Of a stretch of 64,000 nucleotides of DNA, positions 40,442-48,024 are shown in pieces. Source of the stretch: Amycolatopsis roodepoortensis. Lineage in GTDB: Bacteria; Actinomycetota; Actinomycetes; Mycobacteriales; Pseudonocardiaceae. Position 1 is the first letter of the stretch. Every line of letters starts with the position of its first letter. The notes under the pieces are model-generated. The model ran no database searches. It was not told where the DNA came from and saw only the letters and a list, made by a program, of their open reading frames with translations. The translations under genes were made by a program, and so were the position numbers. The stretch covers positions 496,001 through 560,000 of the forward strand of contig NZ_JADBEJ010000008.1 in NCBI RefSeq assembly GCF_014873915.1, in the 5' to 3' direction.

Positions 40442-41905
40442 ATGACCACCAAGACACCGAACCTGACCGAGAAGCAGGTCTCCGACCTTTCGCCGGCGGC
40501 TCGCGACGCGTACTTCCAGCAGAAGGCGCAGGAGGGCGTCGACCCCAGTGACGGCTGGCTGTTCGGCGCGGTCAACCGGTTCATCGCCTCCGGGAAGGCC
40601 AATCAGCAGTCGCAGGAGGTCGGCGACAAGAACGTCGACCAGCTGACCAGGAACGGCGACGTCCAGTACGTCGAGGGCCTGGAGCCGTCGAACGCGGACT
40701 ACCAGGGCTACGACCACGAGCGGCTCGAACAGTTCGTCAACACGGACCTGAACGTCGAGCAGGTCACCCAGGTCTCCACGGCGTACCACGACCTGTCCAA
40801 GGCCTTCGAAACCTTCTCGAAGACCATGGACCAGGCCGTCACTGCGTCGCAGGGCACCTGGGAAGGCGACGCGGCGGGCAACGCGCAGGGCTACTTCAAG
40901 AGCCTCAGCAAATGGTCCGAGACCAACTCCCAGAACGCGAAGCTCGCTTCCGAGACGATCTACGACCAGGGCAACGCGGCTTCCACCGTGAAGAACACGA
41001 TGCCCAAACCGATCCCCTTCAGCTGGAAGGACGAGGTCGGGGGGTGGATGACGTCGAACCCGTTCAACCTCGGCGAGAACATCGACAAGTCCATCCAGAA
41101 GCAGAAGGACAGCCAGGAGGCGCACACCGAGGCGGCCTCGGCCATGCACAGCTACGACAAGGCGCTGTACGACGCCGCGTCGAAGCAGCCGGCCTTCGCC
41201 GAGCCGCCGAAGTTCGGTGCGGGTGGTGGCGGCGACGACCCCGGCAAGCCCGGTATCTATCAGATTCCGCCCGGCTCGAACACGCCCGGCCCCAACAACC
41301 CCGGCAACACCTACATCCCGCCCGGCGGCCGCAGCGGAGGTAACGGCGGTGGTGGAGGCGGCGGTGGCGGTCTCGGCTCGACCAACCTCCCCGGCCCCGG
41401 CAGCAGCACGGGATCCGGCAGCCTCCCGTCGGGGACGACGCCGTCCGGCTTCCAGAACACGCCGGCGCCGATCACCGGTCCCGGCCCGAACAACAACACC
41501 TCGATGCCGATCAGCCCCATGCCGATGGCGCCGCCGATGATGGGCGGCGGATTCGGCGACGCGGAGCACAACAGCCGCAGCGCTCGTGGTGGCGGCGGAA
41601 GCGGGTTCGGTCCCGGTGGCGGAGCCGGGGGCTCCACGCCCGGTTCGGGCTCCGCGTCCGGCGCGGCCCGCCCCGGTGGTATCGGTGCCGCCGAAGCGGC
41701 GGCAGGCCGCGGTATGGGCGGTCTCGGCGGTGGCGCCGCCGGTCGCGGCGGGCCGGGTATGGGCGGCGGCATGGGCGGCCGCGGTCAGCACGCGGACGGA
41801 GACGAGGACACCGAGCACCAGCGTCCGACGTACCTCGTCGAGGGCGACCCGGACGAGGTCTTCGGGACCGACATGCGCACCGCTCCGCCGGTCATCGGCG
41901 AGTAG
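40442..41905 (+). CDS. PPE-like type VII secretion substrate with Gly/Pro-rich tail
   Basis: The protein of 487 residues has an N-terminal helical half (1-270). A WXG-type turn lies in ASQGTWEGDAAGNAQGYF near residue 140, and a long helix starts LNVEQVTQVSTAYHDLSKAF. The second half (270-470) is low-complexity Gly/Pro/Asn/Ser. The acidic end has TYLVEGDPDEVFGTDMRTAP, a segment also found at the ends of related PPE-like proteins. The WXG hairpin is the likely secretion signal and EspG site. The low-complexity part would be exposed outside. It is the last gene of the cassette, and a hairpin follows. Confidence 0.8.
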   Translation: MTTKTPNLTEKQVSDLSPAARDAYFQQKAQEGVDPSDGWLFGAVNRFIASGKANQQSQEVGDKNVDQLTRNGDVQYVEGLEPSNADYQGYDHERLEQFVNTDLNVEQVTQVSTAYHDLSKAFETFSKTMDQAVTASQGTWEGDAAGNAQGYFKSLSKWSETNSQNAKLASETIYDQGNAASTVKNTMPKPIPFSWKDEVGGWMTSNPFNLGENIDKSIQKQKDSQEAHTEAASAMHSYDKALYDAASKQPAFAEPPKFGAGGGGDDPGKPGIYQIPPGSNTPGPNNPGNTYIPPGGRSGGNGGGGGGGGGLGSTNLPGPGSSTGSGSLPSGTTPSGFQNTPAPITGPGPNNNTSMPISPMPMAPPMMGGGFGDAEHNSRSARGGGGSGFGPGGGAGGSTPGSGSASGAARPGGIGAAEAAAGRGMGGLGGGAAGRGGPGMGGGMGGRGQHADGDEDTEHQRPTYLVEGDPDEVFGTDMRTAPPVIGE

Positions 41906-41914
41906 CTCTTCCGG

Positions 41915-41952
41915 CGAATGGCCTCCTTGCCCACGGGCGAGGAGGCCATTCG
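41915..41952 (+). terminator. Hairpin terminator after the PPE-like gene
   Basis: Arms CGAATGGCCTCC and GGAGGCCATTCG around a 14-base loop; GTGTTTCGG follows. Confidence 0.75.
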
Positions 41953-41954
41953 TG

Positions 41955-42150
41955 TTTCGGGAAAAAGTGACTGGTTCGACGCGACGGACCCGGCCACGGG
42001 TAAGACCGCGGTCAAGGAGGTCACCGCCGGCCGGGCGCACCGAGCCGACGGGAAAGCTGTACGAGATTTCGTCGAACGGCCGATGGCAAGGGTAAGGCAG
42101 GCATCGGCTGTCCGGGCTGTAGGCCGTTCGTTGAAGAGTTCCGGCTGACC
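41955..42150 (+). pseudogene. Possible remnant of a polymorphic-toxin C-terminus
   Basis: The stretch has no complete gene but reads SDWFDATDPATGKTAVKE in one frame and, after a shift, GKLYEISSNGRWQG to a stop in another. Such D-W-F-D-x-x-x-G-K and L-Y-E-I-x-x-x-G segments are seen in C-terminal domains of secreted polymorphic toxins. An immunity-type gene follows directly, which supports the idea. There is no start codon with RBS. This is a weak call based on short matches. Confidence 0.3.
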
Positions 42151-42172
42151 GAGCGAAGAGACCGAGGAAGTG

Positions 42173-42609
42173 ATGAGCGCAGGTACCTGGCCCGACCATG
42201 TCGTGGCGCTGCTTCATGCGGCCGGCTGGGAGCATGGCCGAGCGGTTCCGGTAGAGGATTGGCGTTCGATGCTCGCCGAACGAGGATTCGTCATGCATCG
42301 TGCCGCGGAAGAATTTCTCGCCGAGTTCGGTGGGGTCTCTGTGGATGTCGGCATTCCCGGAATGGAGTCGTCGAACTACAGTTTTGTAATCAACCCGACG
42401 CTTGGCTTGACCTCTCACGGGTTCTCGAGAAGTTCTCCTTGGAGACTGGTGGCGACGGCTTCGTGCCCATCGGTGCCGTCGATGACGGCCATGCGAATCT
42501 GCTTATCGACAAGACTGGCTGGGTTTACCTGTTCTTCGGTGGTGGTGTGCGAGTCGGCCGGGGTCGTGACGCTGTGGTGCGCCTGGTCGAAGGCGATTTC
42601 ACTGGTTGA
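42173..42609 (+). pseudogene. SUKH-3 family immunity gene, frameshifted
   Basis: Reading from ATG 42173 (GAGGAAG upstream) gives VPVEDWRSMLAERGFVMHRA and AEEFLAEFGGVSVD, the N-terminal half of SUKH-3 immunity proteins, up to FVINPTLG. Near 42395-42410 the family pattern moves to another frame, which continues LDLSRVLEKFSLETGG, FVPIGAVDDGHANLLIDKTG and WVYLFFGG to a stop at 42609. So one indel breaks the gene. The original frame runs on to 42679 with unrelated residues. Base composition is less GC-rich than around it. It would have protected against a secreted toxin. A sequencing error is possible. Confidence 0.7.
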
Positions 42610-42898
42610 GTTTGTCGGCTGTCGCGCGGTCCACCCGGGGAGGCGCTCGGCGCGTGGCGCAACCTGGAGGGTCACCTAGCGCGGGAGCCACGGCGCAGCG
42701 CCGCCAGTCCTTCCGCACCGACGTACACCGGCGGTAAGGCACCTTCCTGAATGGCATGAAAGCCCGGCGCGACCGAACCCGCGGTCACGGTCTTCATGCC
42801 GCTGACCGGCAGAAGCCCGCTGCTTGCCGCCCACTACGATGCCAAATGCGGCCCACCACCGGGATTGCGCGCTGGTTGCCTACGCGACGGATCGAGAG
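42610..42898. other. Non-coding gap
   Basis: The 289 bp hold no convincing gene. GGCATGAA near 42754 and TTCATGCC near 42791 can pair into a hairpin with a GC-rich centre. ACTACGAT near 42833 could give a -10 (TACGAT) for the membrane gene at 42899. Confidence 0.35.
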
Positions 42899-44149
42899 AT
42901 GACTTCCGAACAAACCGAGCTGATCTCCCGTACTCGCGGTACGGCATTGACCCAGCGACTGTGCGTATACGGCACCCTTGCCATGGTCACGCTGCTCAAC
43001 GTGATCTCCCACGCGAACCTGCAGCCCAACGCCCACGAAAAGGCCTGGGGCGACGCGATCAACTACTTCCGGATGTCGGAGCAGACCGGCGCCGCGGTGG
43101 ACAATCCGTTCGCGCTGCGCATGCTGAGCCCCTGGCTCGTGCACCGCGCGAACCTCCTGACCGGTATCTCGCTCGACCGCTTGTGGCTGGCGTTGACCGT
43201 CGTGGCCGTGCTGGCCGCGGCCATCGTGTTCTTCGAGTTCCTCCGCTCGCATCTGAAGCTGCAGCTGTTCACCTCGGCACTGACGGCGGTCGCCCTGGCG
43301 TGCACCTTTTGGTACGCGCCGTACGCCTTCACGAATCCGTATCTGGTCGACCCGCTGAACAACCTGCTGTATGTCGTCGCCTTGTGGCTCGCGTTCGAAC
43401 GAAAGCTGATCGCCTTCACCGCCGTGATCGTGGTGGGCGCGATCAACAAGGAAACCACGCTGCTGCTCGCGCCGCTTTACCCGCTACTGGCCTGGACACG
43501 TGGACGCAAGCTCCGTGACCGCGACGTGCTGGGCGGCGTGCTCGCCGTCGTCGTCGCCGCCGGGCTTTACATCGCCTTCCGGCTCTGGGCCCAGAACCTC
43601 ATCGGCGGGGAATACGGCTTCGGAGCGGGCCAGGGCAACAAGAGTCTGTTCGACAACATCGCGTTCGCGTTGTCGGCCAACAAGGGCAGCGATCAGCTGG
43701 TGCTGTTCACGACGTTCCACTTCCTGTGGCTCGTCTTCGCCTTCGGCCTTTACCGGCAATACCGGCGGTACGGCCTGGGTAGCGACCTGCTCGTCGCGAG
43801 CATTTGGCTCTTCGGCTGCTGCGTGGCAGGCCGGCTCGTCGCGACCGACACCGGCCGGGTCTTCGTGATGATGGCGCCGCTGGTTCTCGGTGTCGTCGCC
43901 GTGGTGCTGGACGGGCAGCGTGGTGAACGCCGACGGCTGTGGGTCGGGCTGCTTCTGTTCCTGTACATCGCGCTGAGCCTGGGATGGGTGTCTGCGCCGA
44001 CGAGTTTCCTTGTCGACGCGGCGGCCGCCCTGATCTTCGTGCTGTTGATGTACTACCCGGTCAGTAGCGGTAGAACTTTTCGTGGCGTCCCTGGCGTACG
44101 AGTTTCAGCCACTGCAGAAAAGCCTTCGGGTCCCGTTTCACACCGATGA
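42899..44149 (+). CDS. Polytopic membrane protein, GT-C-like
   Basis: The protein of 416 residues has about nine or ten membrane helices. The first outer loop has HANLQPNAHEKAWGDAINYF with acidic residues, and a later loop has YAFTNPYLVDPLNNLL; VGAINKETTLLLAPLYP is strongly conserved-looking. The layout is like GT-C sugar transferases or oligosaccharide polymerases. The last 29 residues are read from DNA that on the other strand encodes the end of a glfT1 copy, and they vary freely between the two copies, so they are probably not important. ATG 42899 follows GAGAG. It lies convergent to the glfT1-wzt-wzm operon. Confidence 0.65.
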   Translation: MTSEQTELISRTRGTALTQRLCVYGTLAMVTLLNVISHANLQPNAHEKAWGDAINYFRMSEQTGAAVDNPFALRMLSPWLVHRANLLTGISLDRLWLALTVVAVLAAAIVFFEFLRSHLKLQLFTSALTAVALACTFWYAPYAFTNPYLVDPLNNLLYVVALWLAFERKLIAFTAVIVVGAINKETTLLLAPLYPLLAWTRGRKLRDRDVLGGVLAVVVAAGLYIAFRLWAQNLIGGEYGFGAGQGNKSLFDNIAFALSANKGSDQLVLFTTFHFLWLVFAFGLYRQYRRYGLGSDLLVASIWLFGCCVAGRLVATDTGRVFVMMAPLVLGVVAVVLDGQRGERRRLWVGLLLFLYIALSLGWVSAPTSFLVDAAAALIFVLLMYYPVSSGRTFRGVPGVRVSATAEKPSGPVSHR

Positions 44150-44193
44150 AGTACAGCCCGAACCGCACCACCTCGAGCGGCGCCGATCCTGCG
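43891..44193. repeat. 300-bp direct repeat, copy A
   Basis: The sequence matches 45054-45355 in the same orientation. It covers the last 86 codons of the membrane gene and, on the minus strand, about the last 40 codons of glfT1 (ending QGRHEKFYRY). The first 170 bases differ at one place only. The last 90 bases differ at about seven places plus one indel. Confidence 0.93.
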
Positions 44194-44258
44194 GGCAATT
44201 TCGGCATCTATTAGGAGATTCAGGCCTCGGTCGGCCGACATGTGGAGAGGCGAGCGAT

Positions 44259-44780
44259 ATGAGCGATCTGGACCAGCTTGTTTCACTTTGTCCCCCTCCC
44301 GCCGTGGTCGATCGGGCAGGCACTGGCCGGGGCGTCGGGTCGGCGATTCCAGCCGGTCATCTCGACTTGTTGAACGCTTACGGAACGGGATGCTTCGATG
44401 AATTCCTGTGGATATACGGGGTGGGGGTGGAAAATAAGTACCTTGATATTCATTCATGCACCCATGAGATGAGGAAGATTCTTCGGCAAAAAACTGCCGA
44501 TGAGATCCGTGAAGTCCTACGCTCGTATGGTGTCGATTCCAGTGAGTTGATTCAATGGGGTGGGACCGATAACGCGGACTCTCTCATGTGGATCCCTGTC
44601 GGCGATCCGGCTGGTTGGCCGACTCTCATCATAGAGTCCGGTCAGTTGGATTTCACGGTCTCGCCGAGGAGCTCCACTGGTGTTCTGCTCGATCTGCTGA
44701 CCGGAGCCCTGCGTACCAAGGTATTCCCGTTCGATTTTCCAAGTGAGAACCCAAGCTTCTCTACTGATTTCATACCCTGA
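44259..44780 (+). CDS. SMI1/KNR4 (SUKH-1 type) immunity-like protein
   Basis: The protein of 173 residues has the SMI1/KNR4 core: IPAGHLDLLNAYGTGCFDEF with L-W-I-Y-G following, and late strands PTLIIESGQLDFTVSP. Such proteins protect cells from their own secreted polymorphic toxins. The RBS GGAGAGG stands 8 nt before ATG 44259. The coding DNA is much richer in A and T than its neighbours (for example GATATTCATTCATG), suggesting recent arrival. It lies alone between the two copies of the 300-bp repeat, with no intact toxin gene beside it. Confidence 0.75.
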   Translation: MSDLDQLVSLCPPPAVVDRAGTGRGVGSAIPAGHLDLLNAYGTGCFDEFLWIYGVGVENKYLDIHSCTHEMRKILRQKTADEIREVLRSYGVDSSELIQWGGTDNADSLMWIPVGDPAGWPTLIIESGQLDFTVSPRSSTGVLLDLLTGALRTKVFPFDFPSENPSFSTDFIP

Positions 44781-44783
44781 GGC

Positions 44784-45053
44784 AGAAAAAGATATCGCAG
44801 CGAAAAATTCAGACGCTGGGCCGGGACCGCCATCCTGGCCGCCACCGTCGCCGTGAGTATTCCGGTTCTGCTCGCCGCACAGGCCGCCGAACGTGCTCGG
44901 TGGCTCCGACGGCCGGGTCTCCTACTTCACCCAGAGCGGCGAGCTGCATCGCCATCGGTGGACGAACACCGGCTGGGAGAACGGCGGTATTTCGCAGCGA
45001 ATCGGCACCACCTGGCACGGGTGGGGCGAGCACGCGGCCCGCAACAGGATGGC
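44784..45053 (+). pseudogene. Fused gene fragments: signal peptide and tachylectin-like repeat
   Basis: One frame gives a basic leader and signal peptide (RRWAGTAILAATVAVSIPVL to AAQAAE). At about 44885 another frame takes over with GSDGRVSYFTQSGELHRHRW and TTWHGWGEHAAR, a tachylectin-like sugar-binding repeat. The middle of the gene seems lost, and the second frame runs straight into repeat copy B, giving a chimeric open frame 44893-45312. No functional product is expected. Confidence 0.6.
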
Positions 45054-45355
45054 TGTCGTCGCCGTGGTGCTGGACGGGCAGCGTGGTGAACGCCGACGGC
45101 TGTGGGTCGGGCTGCTTCTGTTCCTGTACATCGCGCTGAGCCTGGGATGGGTGTCTGCGCCGACGAGTTTCCTCGTCGACGCGGCGGCCGCCCTGATCTT
45201 CGTGCTGTTGATGTACTACCCGGTCAGTAGCGGTAGAACTTTTCGTGGCGTCCCTGGCGCACGAGTTTCAGCCACTGCAGAAAAGCCTTCGGGTCCCGCT
45301 TCACACCGATGAAGTAGAGACCGAAGCGCACCACTTCGAGCGCGCCGATCTTGCG
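45054..45355. repeat. 300-bp direct repeat, copy B
   Basis: The second copy of 43891-44193. On the plus strand it holds only the detached 3' end of the membrane gene; on the minus strand it is the real end of the intact glfT1. Confidence 0.93.
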
Positions 45356-46132
45356 CATGCCCGGCTGGGACAGCAGGTATCCGCGGTTGCGGTAGGTGTA
45401 GTAGCGCTTGACCTCGTTCTCCGGGTCCTGCGCGTGGAACCGGCCGCCCAGCATCGGCTTGAACTCGTCCGAGCCGTCCGGGTGCAGGTACGCGGTCTTG
45501 AGCGAGGTGCCGAACGGCAGGCCGGAACGCACCAGGCGCCGGTGCAGTTCGACCTCGTCGCCGCGGAAGAACAGCCGCAGATCCGGCACGCCGACGACGT
45601 CCAAAGTGGACGCGCGGAACAACGCGCCGTTCATCAGCGAGGCGATGCCGGGCAGGAAGTCGGTGCCCAGTTCCGAGGACGAACGCTTCCAGGTCAGCCC
45701 GCGTCGCAACGGGAACGCGAGCTTGTCCGGCGCGTCGATGTTGGACACCACCGGGGAGATCTCGGCCAGACCCCGCTTCTCGGCCTCGTCCAGCAGGATC
45801 GCGAGGACGTTCTCGTCGGCCGGGCGGCCGTCGTCGTCGGCCAGCCAGACCCAGTCCGCGCCCAGCGAGAGCGCGTGCAGCATGCCGAGCGCGAACCCGC
45901 CCGCGCCACCGAGGTTGCGGTGCGAGGGCAGGTACGTGAACGGGAGCGGGTAGTTCTCGACGACGTCCCGTGCCGACTTGTCCGGCCCGTTGTCGACCAC
46001 GACGAGGTGGTCGACCGGCCGCGTCTGGGCGGCGATCACCTTGAGCGAGTCCGCGAGCAGTTCCCGCCGATGGCGCGTGACGACGACGCCGACGACGGCG
46101 CCTTCGGGCAACTGCCTGGTCTCGCTGGTCAT
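45224..46132 (-). CDS. glfT1: Galactofuranosyltransferase GlfT1 (initiating)
   Basis: The protein of 302 residues adds the first galactofuranose units to the polyprenyl-linked GlcNAc-rhamnose linker. It is a GT-A enzyme: VVGVVVTRHRRELLADSL at the start, HRNLGGAGGFALGM, the D99-D100-D101 motif in VWLADDDGRPAD, and FFRGDEVELHRRL with the catalytic acid region. The length equals M. tuberculosis GlfT1 (304). ATG 46132 overlaps the wzt stop as ATGA; a longer open frame to 46303 lies inside wzt and is rejected. The last 43 codons are duplicated in repeat copy A. Confidence 0.94.
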   Translation of the reverse strand: MTSETRQLPEGAVVGVVVTRHRRELLADSLKVIAAQTRPVDHLVVVDNGPDKSARDVVENYPLPFTYLPSHRNLGGAGGFALGMLHALSLGADWVWLADDDGRPADENVLAILLDEAEKRGLAEISPVVSNIDAPDKLAFPLRRGLTWKRSSSELGTDFLPGIASLMNGALFRASTLDVVGVPDLRLFFRGDEVELHRRLVRSGLPFGTSLKTAYLHPDGSDEFKPMLGGRFHAQDPENEVKRYYTYRNRGYLLSQPGMRKIGALEVVRFGLYFIGVKRDPKAFLQWLKLVRQGRHEKFYRY

Positions 46133-46953
46133 CCCTGGCCGCCGTTCGTCGTCGCCACCGCGTCGGGCTCGAGGCCGAACCGCTCCAGCGTTTCCTTGCT
46201 CATGTTCTCGAACGGGTCGCGCCCCTTGTAGCCGGTGAGCACGTCGCGCAGCGAACCGCGCTGCTTGACGTGCCCCTCGTCCATCCAGATGGCGGTGTCG
46301 CACAGTTCGAAGAGGAACTCGTCCGAGTGGCTGGCGAACACCAGGATGCCGGAGCGCTTCACGAGGTCCTTGAGCCGGTCCTTCGCCTTGTCGAGGAACG
46401 CCGCGTCGACCGCGCCGATGCCCTCGTCGAGGATGAGGATCTCCGGGTCGATCGAGGTGACCACGCCCAGCGCCAGGCGCACCCGCATACCCGTCGAATA
46501 CGTCCGCAATGGCATCTGCAGGTAGTCACCGAGTTCGGTGAACTCCGCGATGTCATCGACGCGGGCTTCCATCTGCTTCGCGGTCATCCCGAGGAACAGG
46601 CCGCGGACGATGATGTTCTCCAGCCCGGAGATCTCCGGGTCCATGCCGATGCCGAGGTCGAAGACCGGCGCGATCTTGCCGGTGATCTTCGCCGAACCAC
46701 GGGTGGGCTCGTAGATGCCGGAAAGCAGCCGCAGCAGCGTCGACTTCCCGGCGCCGTTGTGGCCGACCAAGCCGACGCGGTCGCCTTGTTTCAGCGAGAG
46801 CGTCACGTCGTGGAGGGCTTCGATGATCGGCACCTTGGTCTCGGTGCCGATCTTGCCGCCGACCTTGCCCAGCACCTTCTTCTTCATGGAGCGGGTCTTC
46901 GCGTCGAAAATGGGGAAGTCGACGTAGGCGTTGTGCACATCAATGCTGACCAT
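46129..46953 (-). CDS. wzt: ABC transporter ATP-binding protein for galactan export
   Basis: The protein of 274 residues has Walker A GHNGAGKST at 64-72, the Q-loop region, an ABC signature changed to YSTGMRVRLALG, Walker B EILILDEGIGAVDAAF, and the switch His in VFASHSDEF. The N-terminal extension VDFPIFDAKTRSMKKKVLG is typical of Wzt in mycobacterial-type galactan loci. No C-terminal carbohydrate-binding domain is present. With Wzm it should carry lipid-linked galactan across the membrane. Overlap with glfT1 and spacing of 3 nt to wzm show one operon, in the order wzm-wzt-glfT1. Confidence 0.94.
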   Translation of the reverse strand: MVSIDVHNAYVDFPIFDAKTRSMKKKVLGKVGGKIGTETKVPIIEALHDVTLSLKQGDRVGLVGHNGAGKSTLLRLLSGIYEPTRGSAKITGKIAPVFDLGIGMDPEISGLENIIVRGLFLGMTAKQMEARVDDIAEFTELGDYLQMPLRTYSTGMRVRLALGVVTSIDPEILILDEGIGAVDAAFLDKAKDRLKDLVKRSGILVFASHSDEFLFELCDTAIWMDEGHVKQRGSLRDVLTGYKGRDPFENMSKETLERFGLEPDAVATTNGGQG

Positions 46954-46956
46954 CTG

Positions 46957-47910
46957 TCACACCCAATAAGAGACGCGGGAACGGTAATTGCGCATCGCGA
47001 CCAGCGCGAGACCCCAGCCGACGACGGTGATGCCTGCCACCACGTACCAGCTGTTGATGCTGACTTCCTGTCCGATCAGTGGCGCGCGCACGATCTGGAT
47101 GAAGTGGAACAGCGGATTGCCGTGCACGAACGGCAGGGCCCAGGAGGTGGAGACCCGCGCGCCGCCCGACATCAGCTGGTCGATCGGCCAGACGATCGGC
47201 GTCATGTAGAAGAGCAGCTGGATGAGCGAATTGATCACCTGCGGGATGTCGCGGTAGCGGGTCGAGATGATGCCCAGCAGCAGCGTGACCCAGCCGGCGT
47301 TCAACGCCAGCATGAAGAAGCCGGGGATCGCGCTGAGCGAATACCAGCCGATGCCGGGGTGGCAGATGCCGGAGGAACCCGGACTGCAGCCGCCGTTGCT
47401 CAAGGTGTACTCGTGGTTGAGCGAGGTGAAGAAGATCGCGATGACGATCACGTAGACGATCAGGTTGTGCGCCAGCATCAGGGTCTGCCGCCAGACCGTC
47501 CGCAGCACGTAGACCGAGAGCGGCGCCGGGAGCTGTTTGATCAGCCCCTCGTTGGAGATGAAGGCCTCCATACCCTCGGACAGACAGCCGCTGATGAAGC
47601 CCCAGATGATGAAGCCGGTGCTGATGTAGGGCAGGAACGTCGCAATCGACATGCCGAACAGCTGCGAGTACAGGAGCCCGAGGCCCAGCGCGATGACACC
47701 CTGGCTGATCGTGATCCAGAACGGGCCGATCACCGAGCGGCGATAGCGCTGCTTGATGTCCTGCCAGCCGAGGTGTCCCCACAGCTCTTTGGCGGCGAAA
47801 CCGGTCTTGATGTCGGCGAACGCGCGCGAAAAGGTCTTGCTGTCCGAAATCGGCGGAACCGAGGTCGGCGCAGCACCGTCGGCGGCGTGAACCGTGCTGG
47901 TGGCATGCAC
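46957..47910 (-). CDS. wzm: ABC-2 type permease for galactan export
   Basis: The protein of 317 residues has an N-terminal Ala/Thr/Pro-rich tail of about 40 residues, then the ABC-2 permease core: LWGHLGWQDIKQRYRRSVIGPFW-type amphipathic start, six helices, RYRDIPQVINSLIQLLFYM in the coupling region and a final YWV. It is about 35 residues longer than M. tuberculosis Rv3783, all at the N-terminus. GTG 47910 is chosen because TACCCT ends 7 nt upstream; a longer frame to 47964 exists. It forms the pore for the Wzt ATPase. Confidence 0.93.
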   Translation of the reverse strand: MHATSTVHAADGAAPTSVPPISDSKTFSRAFADIKTGFAAKELWGHLGWQDIKQRYRRSVIGPFWITISQGVIALGLGLLYSQLFGMSIATFLPYISTGFIIWGFISGCLSEGMEAFISNEGLIKQLPAPLSVYVLRTVWRQTLMLAHNLIVYVIVIAIFFTSLNHEYTLSNGGCSPGSSGICHPGIGWYSLSAIPGFFMLALNAGWVTLLLGIISTRYRDIPQVINSLIQLLFYMTPIVWPIDQLMSGGARVSTSWALPFVHGNPLFHFIQIVRAPLIGQEVSINSWYVVAGITVVGWGLALVAMRNYRSRVSYWV

Positions 47911-47917
47911 GGGAACG

Positions 47918-47923
47918 AGGGTA
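47918..47923 (-). promoter_or_regulatory. -10 element TACCCT, probable leaderless start for wzm
   Basis: On the minus strand TACCCT ends 7 nt before GTG 47910. Confidence 0.55.
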
Positions 47924-48010
47924 CCGATGGGGCCGATGATGCTTGGGCCGCCCCGCCCGACCACGGAAAGCTACCGTCGGATTCGCAGCCGAACGCGGTG
48001 CGTGTGCTGG

Positions 48011-48016
48011 TACTTT
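48011..48016 (+). promoter_or_regulatory. -10 element TACTTT, probable leaderless start for the GT29-like gene
   Basis: TACTTT ends 8 nt before ATG 48025. It is the likely head of the pse operon on this strand. Confidence 0.5.
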
Positions 48017-48024
48017 CTGCCCTC

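Noticed and set aside
39284..42418. Open frame of 1044 codons on the minus strand across the EspG/PPE cassette
   Set aside because: It is antisense to four well-supported genes, is low-complexity Arg/Gly/Asp, and has no family motif. Long antisense frames are usual in DNA this rich in GC.
44893..45312. Functional gene of 139 codons
   Set aside because: It is a chimera of a lectin-like fragment and the detached 3' end of the membrane gene, with no RBS or start of either family.
43891..45355. Insertion sequence with target-site duplication
   Set aside because: The repeat is about 300 bp with sequence differences, and there is no transposase or terminal inverted repeat.
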